A stretch of DNA of 64,000 nt from JAOUEA01 sp038249195 (GTDB lineage: Bacteria > Actinomycetota > UBA4738 > HRBIN12), in contig JBBRWM010000003.1 of assembly GCA_038249195.1 (NCBI GenBank), positions 62,001 through 126,000 on the forward strand, given 5' to 3'. Position 1 is the stretch's first letter, and every line of letters starts with the position of its first letter. Positions 51,766-58,655 of the stretch are shown here, in pieces. Under the pieces are notes generated by a model. The model ran no database searches and was not told the origin of the DNA. It saw only the letters and a program-made list of their open reading frames with translations. The position numbers and the translations under genes were made by a program.

Positions 51766-52592
51766 CAGGAGGATCCCTCTTGGAGCGCCGCCAGCGCCTT
51801 CGTGGCGGGCCACCGCTCGCGGATCACGCGCGAGAGGGCGAGCGTGATGGCTTCCGGATCCGGGTGCATGAAGATGTTCCGACCGACCGAGCAACCGATC
51901 GCGCCGGCCCCCATGGCCTCTTCCATCCGCGTGAGCAACTCGTCGTCCGCCAGGCGGGACCCACCCGCGAGCACGACGGGAACGCCGTTGGCGGCCTCCA
52001 CGCATCTGCCGAACAACACCTGGTCGCCCGGCCAGTTCGTCTTGACGATGTCGGCGCCGAGTTCGGCGCACAACCGGACGTTCCTGCGCAGGTATTCGAA
52101 GCCGTACTGCTGCTTGAGCTCCTCGACCGTGGCGTAGGTCGTCGGGAACTCCGCCTCCGCGATGAAGGGCATGCCCAGCGCGGCGCATTCGCGGCCGACC
52201 TCAGCGAGGATGTCGATCATGCCCGCCTCGGTGTCGCCGCCGAGCGCGGTGAACAGGACCACGGCGTCCGCGCCGAGCGTCAAGGCCTCCTCGACGCCAG
52301 CGATGCGCACGATCTGAGGCCGGTCCCCGTCGGGGGTTGCGCTGGCGGACAGGAGCAGGGCGAGCGACGTCGTAGGCCCGAACCCTCCGTGGGCGACGCG
52401 GATCATGCCCTTGCTCATCATGATCACGTTCGCACCGCCCGCCACGGCCTCGCGGGTCCGCGCCTCGATATCGGCGAGTGGGTCCAGGAACGTCGGCGAT
52501 GTCATCCCATGATCGAGCGCGCAGATCACCGACACCCCATCGGGGTCGATGACGCGTTTGAGCCGCATGGCCTTACCGACGGTAGCCGTCAT
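51765..52592 (-). CDS. DeoC/DhnA-type class I aldolase (LsrF/FbaB-like)
   Basis: 275 residues, ATGA overlap with the GntR gene. TIM-barrel class I aldolase: ICALDHGM (phosphate/substrate loop), NVIMMSKGM, Schiff-base Lys in DIVKTNWPGD, and VVLAGGSRLADD plus GAIGCSVGRNIF (phosphate-binding loop). Relatives are archaeal-type fructose-bisphosphate aldolase, ADH synthase and LsrF. With kinase and dehydrogenase neighbours an aldol cleavage of a ketose-phosphate is likely. Confidence 0.87.
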   Translation of the reverse strand: MTATVGKAMRLKRVIDPDGVSVICALDHGMTSPTFLDPLADIEARTREAVAGGANVIMMSKGMIRVAHGGFGPTTSLALLLSASATPDGDRPQIVRIAGVEEALTLGADAVVLFTALGGDTEAGMIDILAEVGRECAALGMPFIAEAEFPTTYATVEELKQQYGFEYLRRNVRLCAELGADIVKTNWPGDQVLFGRCVEAANGVPVVLAGGSRLADDELLTRMEEAMGAGAIGCSVGRNIFMHPDPEAITLALSRVIRERWPATKALAALQEGSS

Positions 52593-53320
52593 GTCCTCTC
52601 CTTCCCGGGTCCTCGTCGGACCACCGTGAACTCGAACGCTTCTGCCAGGTGGAACTCGTCAGAAAGCAGCAGGGGCGCCCCGTCCGATCCGTAGTCGACC
52701 TGACGGAGATGCAAGAGCAGGACGCCGACCTTCACATCCAGCCGTCTGGCCATCGCTCGGTCCGTCTTCATCGGGGAGATCGTGACCACCCCGCGGGCGA
52801 CGGGACGCCCCATCCCCTCGAGCACCGCGTACACGGACCCGTCGATCGACATCCCCGCGAGCTCCCCCAACGAGATCGTGTCGGCAGAGAGCACGTCTCG
52901 AGAGGACACCACCGCGCGGCCATCGGCCGTCCTCACCCGCTCGAGGATGACGACGGGCGCATCCTGGGCCAGCCCGAGCGCCTCGCGCTCAGCGGTCGTC
53001 GCGGCTGCGGAACGCACCGCGCTATCCCTCGTCCCGGGGGTCATCCCCGAGGCGGCGATCGCGTCCGTGACGCCGAAGTTCATGTCGAGGTTGTTGCGCA
53101 GGCGGGGACGGTACGTCGCGTGGGTCCCCGAGCCTCGCGTCCGCGTCACGAAGCCATCTTCTTCCAGCGACCGTAACGCCTCCCTGAGCGTCGCTCGAGA
53201 GACACCGAGCTCGATCGCGAGGACGGGCTCGGAGGGAAGCTTCGCACCCGGCGCGATGGAGCCGGCCGCGATCCGCGTCGCCAGCTCGTCGCGGATACGG
53301 AATGAAAGACGCTTGCTCAC
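52589..53320 (-). CDS. GntR-family regulator (HutC/UTRA type)
   Basis: 243 residues from GTG 53320. N-terminal winged helix (IAPGAKLPSEPVLAIELGVSRATLREALRSLEEDGFVTRTRGSGT) and a C-terminal UTRA effector domain (about 80-240: VVILERVRTADGRAV, LLLHLRQVDYGSDGAPLLLSDEFH). First gene of its operon; it probably senses the sugar or its phosphate. A palindromic operator sits exactly between the -35 and -10 of its own promoter, so negative autoregulation is expected. Confidence 0.9.
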   Translation of the reverse strand: MSKRLSFRIRDELATRIAAGSIAPGAKLPSEPVLAIELGVSRATLREALRSLEEDGFVTRTRGSGTHATYRPRLRNNLDMNFGVTDAIAASGMTPGTRDSAVRSAAATTAEREALGLAQDAPVVILERVRTADGRAVVSSRDVLSADTISLGELAGMSIDGSVYAVLEGMGRPVARGVVTISPMKTDRAMARRLDVKVGVLLLHLRQVDYGSDGAPLLLSDEFHLAEAFEFTVVRRGPGKERT

Positions 53321-53349
53321 GCCCGGCCCAACCCCCTACTCACCGCTCG

Positions 53350-53378
53350 AGCCTACCTTTGTCAGACAAATCACGCAA
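53350..53378 (-). promoter_or_regulatory. GntR promoter with embedded operator
   Basis: On the - strand TTGCGT (53373-53378), 17-bp spacer, TAGGCT (53350-53355). The palindrome TTTGTC-A-GACAAA (53358-53370) fills the spacer and fits the GntR pattern TGTnnnACA. Binding there would block polymerase. Confidence 0.65.
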
Positions 53379-53447
53379 AATCGGCCGCCCGCACGCCTCT
53401 CGTGCACGGACGAGCCCTTTCGCGACGGTGGCGTAGGATGCAGCATC

Positions 53448-53732
53448 ATGCCCTTGGGTCTTGGATACCCGGGCTGGCCCGCGCCCTCCACGAGCTGGGA
53501 CTGGTGGCCGTTCGTCGGGATGGCCTGCGCGCTAGTTCTGATACTCGGCGGGCTCCGTCTGCGGGTCGGCGCCGTGGCCGTGGTCGTGATCGTGGCATCC
53601 GGTCCCCTGTTCGCCACCTTCGTCCATCGATGGGGTGTGCTCTGGTGCCTCGGCCCAGTAGCCCTCGCGTACGGGTGGCTCGCGCTCGTTCACCGCGCCC
53701 ACCCGAAGGATCGGGGCCCGAGAAGCGTTTGA
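53448..53732 (+). CDS. Small membrane protein, function unknown
   Basis: 94 residues. WDWWPFVGMACALVLILGGLRL, VGAVAVVVIVASGPLFATFV and GVLWCLGPVALAYGWLAL are two to three likely membrane helices; the tail is basic. TAGGAT (53434-53439) lies 8 nt before the ATG (leaderless pattern). It is divergent from the GntR gene and upstream of the permease; the second operator-like site covers its stop codon. I do not recognise the family. Confidence 0.6.
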   Translation: MPLGLGYPGWPAPSTSWDWWPFVGMACALVLILGGLRLRVGAVAVVVIVASGPLFATFVHRWGVLWCLGPVALAYGWLALVHRAHPKDRGPRSV

Positions 53733-53740
53733 CAGACATA
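53728..53740 (+). promoter_or_regulatory. Second GntR-operator-like site, upstream of permease
   Basis: TTTGACAGACATA differs from the palindrome at 53358 in 2 of 13 positions. It contains a perfect -35 TTGACA (53729-53734); GTGGAT 18 bp later is a weak -10. The permease ATG follows 59 nt after the site. Confidence 0.45.
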
Positions 53741-53798
53741 TCCTCGGTGTGCGTGGATACGCGCAAGAGCCGCATCCACGGCTCAGGAGGGGGTGCTC

Positions 53799-55340
53799 AT
53801 GTCCGAGCGCAAGGTGGGGTCGGTTACCTACAAGGATGCGGGCGAGGACTACTTCCAGAAGCGCGGGCTCCGGCGACACGCCGCGTTCTGGTCCTTGTGG
53901 TCGCTCGGGGTCGCCGCGGTCATCTCGGGTGACTTCTACGGATGGAACGCGGGACTGTCGGCTGGCGGTTTCGGCGGCCTCCTCATCGCCACCGGGGTCG
54001 TCGTGATCATGTACTACGGCCTCTGCTTCAGTATCGCGGAGATGTCGCCGGCCCTCCCGCACACGGGCGGCGCGTACTCCTTCGCGCGCTCGGCGATGGG
54101 TCCGTGGGGCGGGTTCATCACGGGGCTCGCCGAGAACATGGAGTACGTCATCACGCCGGCCGTCGTCGTCGGCGCCATGGGCTTCCTCATGCACGACGTG
54201 ATGGCGGGGCTGCTGAACACCACGGGCGAGCCCTGGTGGAACAGCTACGTAACGTGGACGTTGGTCTTCTACGTGCTCTTCGTGGGGCTGAACATCGTGG
54301 GCATCGAGCTGACCATGCGGTTCACGGTCGTCATCAACATCCTCGCGCTGTCGATCCTGGGATTCTTCTTCATCTCGGTCCTGGTCTCCGGCAAGTTCGA
54401 CGCGTCGCTGTTGACCAACATCGTGCCGGACGTGGGGAAGACATCCTTCTTGCCCAAGGGGATCTCCGGCATCTTCCCGGCCATCCCCTTCGCGATCTGG
54501 TTCTTCCTCGCGATCGAGGAACTCCCGCTTGCGGCGGAGGAGTCGCACGACCCCAAGCGCGACATCCCCCGGGCCACGATCTGGGGCATGACGACGCTGT
54601 TGATCACCGCGATCCTCACGCTCTTCCTCAACACCGGCGTCGTCGGCGCCACGCCGCTCGGTGATTCCGCGACGCCGCTGTTCGAAGGATTCATCAAGGT
54701 GTTCGGAGCCGGGACGAGCGCCGAGCTGCTCGGTCTGCTCGGCATGACCGGCTTGATCGCGAGCTTCTTCACGATCATCTACGCCTACGGACGCAACACG
54801 TACTCGCTTTCGCGGGCGGGCTACTTCCCCAAGGCACTGTCGATCACGCACGGTACCCGCAAGACGCCGCACGTCGCGCTGATCAGCGGCGCGGTGGTCG
54901 GATACCTGCTCAGCCTCCTGATCTACGAGCTGGGCAAGTCCTCCGGCAAGTTCGCCGGGCAGATCGTGGGGGCCTTGCTGTACATGGCGGTGTTCGGTGC
55001 GGTGATCTCCTACGCGATGCAGTGCCTGTCGTTCATCCTGCTCCGCAGGCGCCTGCCAAACATCAATCGGCCCTACCGGAGCCCGGTGGGCATGATCGGC
55101 GCGGGCATCGCCGGGATCATCGCGGTCGTCTCGCTCATCTCCCTCTACACGAACGAGGACTACCGCCCCGGCGTGTACGGCACCCTGATCTATTTCTTGG
55201 TCGGGATCTTGTACTTCGCCCTCGCGGGACGGCACCGCCTCGTGCTCTCGCCCGAGGAGGAGTTCGCCCTGACGGCCGGTGAGAAGGGCGATCCCGGCGC
55301 GGAGAAGCTTGGGAGCATGCACATCGACGAGATGAAGTAG
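53799..55340 (+). CDS. APC-superfamily amine permease (ethanolamine permease-like)
   Basis: 513 residues with about 12 membrane helices; ATG 53799 is chosen because AGGAGG lies 8 nt before it. The start DYFQKRGLRRHAAFWSLWSLGVAAVISGDFYGWNAGL closely follows the ethanolamine/amino acid permease subfamily, with GGAYSFARSAMGPWGGFITG and FFLAIEELPLAAEESHDPKRD (helix 6/7 region). It should import ethanolamine, a polyamine or an amino acid with protons. A glutamine-synthetase-like ligase follows directly, the same pairing seen where imported amines are gamma-glutamylated. Confidence 0.88.
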   Translation: MSERKVGSVTYKDAGEDYFQKRGLRRHAAFWSLWSLGVAAVISGDFYGWNAGLSAGGFGGLLIATGVVVIMYYGLCFSIAEMSPALPHTGGAYSFARSAMGPWGGFITGLAENMEYVITPAVVVGAMGFLMHDVMAGLLNTTGEPWWNSYVTWTLVFYVLFVGLNIVGIELTMRFTVVINILALSILGFFFISVLVSGKFDASLLTNIVPDVGKTSFLPKGISGIFPAIPFAIWFFLAIEELPLAAEESHDPKRDIPRATIWGMTTLLITAILTLFLNTGVVGATPLGDSATPLFEGFIKVFGAGTSAELLGLLGMTGLIASFFTIIYAYGRNTYSLSRAGYFPKALSITHGTRKTPHVALISGAVVGYLLSLLIYELGKSSGKFAGQIVGALLYMAVFGAVISYAMQCLSFILLRRRLPNINRPYRSPVGMIGAGIAGIIAVVSLISLYTNEDYRPGVYGTLIYFLVGILYFALAGRHRLVLSPEEEFALTAGEKGDPGAEKLGSMHIDEMK

Positions 55341-55376
55341 TCATCGCCGGGGTCTCGCGATAGCAGGGCCATCGAG

Positions 55377-55408
55377 AGGAACGGCGGGCACGCGTGCCCG
55401 CCGTTCCT
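55377..55408 (+). terminator. 32-bp perfect palindrome between permease and ligase genes
   Basis: Two 16-nt arms (left arm AGGAACGGCGGGCACG) meet with no spacer, giving a stem of up to 14 bp with a 4-nt loop. It ends 18 bp before the GTG of the ligase and has no T-run after it. It could end most permease transcripts, protect their 3' ends, or be a binding site. Confidence 0.6.
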
Positions 55409-55426
55409 GCGTTCGAAGGAGGTCAC

Positions 55427-56809
55427 GTGGACGTTCCAGGGATGCTGAGTTCCGAACAGCTCGAAGAGCTGTCGAACGCCGGAGAGATCGACACGGTCCT
55501 GTGCATGTTCACCGACCTCCAGGGACGGTTCATGGGCAAGCGCGTGGTGCCGCACTTCTTCTTGGACGAGATCCTCGGCGAGGAGGGCCTGCACGCCTGC
55601 CTGTATCTGTTGGCCATCGACATGGAGATGGAGCCCCTGCCCGGCTACCAGTACGCGAGCTGGGACACGGGGTACGGGGATTTCCGGATGGTGCCGGACA
55701 TGACGACGCTCCGCCGGGTCCCGTGGCTCGAGAAGACCGCCATGGTGCTGTGCGACATCGCCGACGAACACGACGGGTCGCCCGTCACCGTGGCGCCACG
55801 GCAGATCCTGCGCGATCAGATCGCCGCCGCCACCGAGATGGGCTACGAGGTGAAGACCGGGTCGGAGCTCGAGTTCTATCTGTTCCAGGACTCCTACGGC
55901 GAGCTCGCCGAACGTGCCTACCGGGACCCACGGCCCTCCAGCGCCTACATCATGGATTACCACATGCTCCAGACCACCAAGGACGAGTGGGTGATCCGCC
56001 AGATCCGCAACGGGATGCTCGGGGCCGGTCTGCCGATCGAGTTCTCCAAGGGGGAGTTCGGCAGGGGCCAGCACGAGATCAACATCACGTTCAGCGACGC
56101 GCTGTCCAACGCCGACCATCACGCGATCTACAAGCACGGCGTGAAGGAGATCGCCGCGATGAACGATGTGGCGGCCACCTTCATGGCGAAATGGACGATG
56201 GAGGAGGCCGGGTCGTCCTGCCATCTGCACTCCTCGATCTGGAGCACGGAGACCGGCAAGAGCCTCACGTGGGACAAGCGCAAGACCGGCCATATGACGA
56301 ACGAATTCCGTTGGTACCTGGGCGGCCTGATGGCGACTGCCCGGGAGATGTCGTGGATGTACGCGCCGTTCGTGAACTCGTACAAGCGATACCAACTCGG
56401 ATCGTGGGCGCCCACCGCCATCGTGTGGAGCGGTGACAACCGGACCTGCGGGTACCGGACCGTGGGCGAGCGCAAAGCATTCCGCGTGGAGTGCCGGATC
56501 CCCGGGGCCGACGCGAACCCGTACCTGGCGTTCGCGGCCACCGTCGGCGCGGGGATGTGGGGGATCCGCAACCAGGTGGAACCCCCGGAAAGGTTCGAGG
56601 GCAACGCCTACGAGGCGAAGGACGTCCCCCGCGTGCCCTCCAGCTTGCACGAGGCGATCGGGGCGTTCCGCGGTTCGCAAACGGCGCGGGAGATCTTCGG
56701 CGACTTCGTGTACGAGCACCTCTTGAACACCGCGGTGCAGGAGCAATCGATCTTCGACAACCTCTGCGTCACCGACTGGGAGCGGCACCGCTACTTCGAG
56801 CGCGGCTGA
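55427..56809 (+). CDS. Glutamine-synthetase-like gamma-glutamyl-amine ligase (copy 2)
   Basis: 460 residues. GTG 55427 is chosen for the ideal AAGGAGGT ribosome site 4 nt upstream. N-terminal FTDLQGRFMGKRVVPHFF, then GSELEFYLF (metal Glu), GQHEINITFSDAL, SSCHLHSSIW, NSYKRYQLGSW, DNRTCGYRT and GADANPYLAFAA. Longer and only partly similar to copy 1, so an older divergence; resembles the GlnA-type III/GlnA4-like ligases. With the permease it forms an import-and-activate pair for an amine. Confidence 0.88.
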   Translation: MDVPGMLSSEQLEELSNAGEIDTVLCMFTDLQGRFMGKRVVPHFFLDEILGEEGLHACLYLLAIDMEMEPLPGYQYASWDTGYGDFRMVPDMTTLRRVPWLEKTAMVLCDIADEHDGSPVTVAPRQILRDQIAAATEMGYEVKTGSELEFYLFQDSYGELAERAYRDPRPSSAYIMDYHMLQTTKDEWVIRQIRNGMLGAGLPIEFSKGEFGRGQHEINITFSDALSNADHHAIYKHGVKEIAAMNDVAATFMAKWTMEEAGSSCHLHSSIWSTETGKSLTWDKRKTGHMTNEFRWYLGGLMATAREMSWMYAPFVNSYKRYQLGSWAPTAIVWSGDNRTCGYRTVGERKAFRVECRIPGADANPYLAFAATVGAGMWGIRNQVEPPERFEGNAYEAKDVPRVPSSLHEAIGAFRGSQTAREIFGDFVYEHLLNTAVQEQSIFDNLCVTDWERHRYFERG

Positions 56810-56826
56810 GGCTCCTCACGACGCGG

Positions 56827-56832
56827 TACGGT
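56827..56832 (+). promoter_or_regulatory. Leaderless -10 box before the etf operon
   Basis: TACGGT, 6 nt before a GTG at 56839 that opens an 8-codon reading frame ending in the etfB start. Confidence 0.4.
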
Positions 56833-56838
56833 CTGCGC

Positions 56839-56865
56839 GTGCAGCCAGAGGTGGACGCCGGATGA
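56839..56865 (+). CDS. Possible 8-codon leader peptide coupled to etfB
   Basis: GTG-CAG-CCA-GAG-GTG-GAC-GCC-GGA-TGA encodes MQPEVDAG. Its TGA overlaps the etfB ATG (ATGA), the same junction used between real genes in this window, and a -10 box lies 6 nt before its GTG. Ribosomes loading on the leaderless 5' end could be handed to etfB. It has no sequence of its own that proves function. Confidence 0.35.
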   Translation: MQPEVDAG

Positions 56866-57629
56866 ACGTCGTGGTCTTCGTGAAGTGGGTGCCCGAACCA
56901 GAGGGCACCCCCACGCTCGGGCCCGAGCACCGCCTCGTGCGCGCCGGGGTCGAGGGCGCGCTGGATCCTGGTGACGAGTACGGCGTCGAGGCCGCACTCG
57001 AGATCACCGAAACGCAGGGCGGCGAGGTCACGGTCATCTCGATGGGCCCGGACGAGGCGCTCCCCGCGGTCCGGCGCGCGCTGGCCATGGGCGCTCACCG
57101 CGGGGTGCTGGTGACGGACGAGCGGCTCGCGGGAGCCGATGCCCTCGTGACCGCCCGCGTGCTCGCGGCCGCGGTCTCAGGACGCCCGGCGGACCTGCTC
57201 CTCGCCGCCGTGGAGTCCACCGATGGGTACACGGGCACGGTCCCGGTGACGGTGGCCGAGTTCCTCGATCTTCCGGCCGTGACCTTCGCGACGCGTCTGT
57301 CGTTCTCGGACGGCGAGCTGCGCGCGCGGCGCCAAACCCCTGCCGGTTCCGAGGACGTGGCGTGCTCGCTGCCCGCGCTCGTGACGCTCACGGCCGGCGC
57401 GAACGAGCCCCGCTATCCGAGCCTGAAGGGCATCATGGCGGCGAAGTCCAAATCGTTGGAGCGGCCCACGGCGGACGACCTGGGCCTCGACGCCCAGTCC
57501 CTCGTGGCCACCCAGACGGTGGAGGCGGTGCAGGACGCGCCCGTGCGGGGCGGCGGCGAGATCCTTCCGGCCGGGGAGGACGCCGCGCGCCGCGTCGTCG
57601 ATCTGCTCGCCGAGGCCAGGGTGATCTGA
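56862..57629 (+). CDS. etfB: Electron transfer flavoprotein beta subunit
   Basis: 255 residues. N-terminal MNVVVFVKWVPEPEG, the AMP-binding region LLAAVESTDGYTG, and the recognition-loop motif YPSLKGIMAAKSK that docks to dehydrogenases. With EtfA it forms the FAD heterodimer that takes electrons from acyl-CoA or amine dehydrogenases. One base separates it from etfA. The downstream Fe-S gene and the glutaryl-CoA-dehydrogenase-like gene suggest both donor and acceptor are encoded here. Confidence 0.92.
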   Translation: MNVVVFVKWVPEPEGTPTLGPEHRLVRAGVEGALDPGDEYGVEAALEITETQGGEVTVISMGPDEALPAVRRALAMGAHRGVLVTDERLAGADALVTARVLAAAVSGRPADLLLAAVESTDGYTGTVPVTVAEFLDLPAVTFATRLSFSDGELRARRQTPAGSEDVACSLPALVTLTAGANEPRYPSLKGIMAAKSKSLERPTADDLGLDAQSLVATQTVEAVQDAPVRGGGEILPAGEDAARRVVDLLAEARVI

Positions 57630-57630
57630 G

Positions 57631-58593
57631 GTGACGACCGCCTGGGTCCATGCCGAGGTACCGCAGACCGGAGCGGATGCGGCCGCGTTCGAGCTCCTGG
57701 CCGCGGCACGCGCGGCCGCCGACGTCGTCGAGGTCGTGGCCTTCGGACCGGGCTCGTCCGCGGCCGCGGAGGCACTGGGCGCCCACGGGGCGCGACGCGT
57801 GTACGCGTGCGACGAAGCCTCGATGGCGTCCGCGCGTGCCGGAGCGTTGATCCTCGAGCGCCTGATCCAGGAGCACCGGCCCGACCTCGTGCTCTTTCCC
57901 ACGTCCTACGCCGGACGCGATCTTGCGGCACGGCTCCAGGCGCGCACCGGATCGACCTTGATGAGCAACGCCACCGCGGTATCGGGGCCCGACCGGGCGC
58001 GGACCGAGATCCTGGGCGGCACGCGGATCGTCGACGTGAGGCTGGAAGGCCCCACGCCACGTCTCGTCTTGCTCAAACCCCGTTCAGCCGAGCCGGAGCC
58101 CGTCGCCGACGGCGGTGTCGCCGACGTGGTCCCCGTGGCCGCCGACGTTCCGGCCGACCTCCGGGAACCCCGCGTGCTCACGCGCCAGGTGGAGGCGGGC
58201 AGCGGCCCGTCGCTCGACGACGCCCGCGTGGTGGTCGCCGGGGGACGGGGACTCGGGAGTCCGCAGGGGTTCGAGATCCTCGCCGCCCTTGCCGACGCGA
58301 TCGAGGGGGCCGCGGTCGGGGCGAGCCGCGCCGCCGTGGACGCGGGCTGGATGCCGTATGCGTCGCAGATCGGCCAGACCGGCAAGACCGTGAAGCCCGA
58401 CGTCTACATCGCCGTGGGCATCAGCGGGGCGTTGCAGCACCTGGTGGGCATGAAGGGCTCGCGCCGCGTGATCGCCGTGAACAAGGACGCGGACGCCCCC
58501 ATGATGCGCCTCGCCGACCTGGGCGTCGTGGGCGACCTCGCGCAGTTCGTGCCCGCACTCACGCAGGAGATCCGGCGACGGACCGGCTCGTAG
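57631..58593 (+). CDS. etfA: Electron transfer flavoprotein alpha subunit
   Basis: 320 residues from GTG 57631, with AGGTGA-like bases from the etfB end acting as ribosome site. C-terminal FAD domain: VVAGGRGLGSPQGFEIL, YASQIGQTGKTVKPDVYIAVGISGALQH and VIAVNKDADAPMM are the conserved FAD-binding segments. Co-transcribed with etfB and the Fe-S oxidoreductase. Confidence 0.93.
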   Translation: MTTAWVHAEVPQTGADAAAFELLAAARAAADVVEVVAFGPGSSAAAEALGAHGARRVYACDEASMASARAGALILERLIQEHRPDLVLFPTSYAGRDLAARLQARTGSTLMSNATAVSGPDRARTEILGGTRIVDVRLEGPTPRLVLLKPRSAEPEPVADGGVADVVPVAADVPADLREPRVLTRQVEAGSGPSLDDARVVVAGGRGLGSPQGFEILAALADAIEGAAVGASRAAVDAGWMPYASQIGQTGKTVKPDVYIAVGISGALQHLVGMKGSRRVIAVNKDADAPMMRLADLGVVGDLAQFVPALTQEIRRRTGS

Positions 58594-58655
58594 CTGCCGC
58601 GGCCCTTTCCGCGGCCATCCTCGCGGCCCTCCTGCTGTTCCTGCGCCGGGCGCGC

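Noticed and set aside
49193..52592. AI-2 (Lsr) degradation operon
   Set aside because: Kinase and aldolase families fit LsrK/LsrF, but LsrA/B/C/D and LsrG are absent and a polyol dehydrogenase is present.
53532..55322. 596-residue open frame on the - strand
   Set aside because: Antisense to the permease, whose helices and family motifs are clear.
57807..58586. Extension of the Fe-S oxidoreductase frame back into etfA
   Set aside because: Out of frame with etfA and with no conserved content; only the last helix just after the etfA stop looks real.
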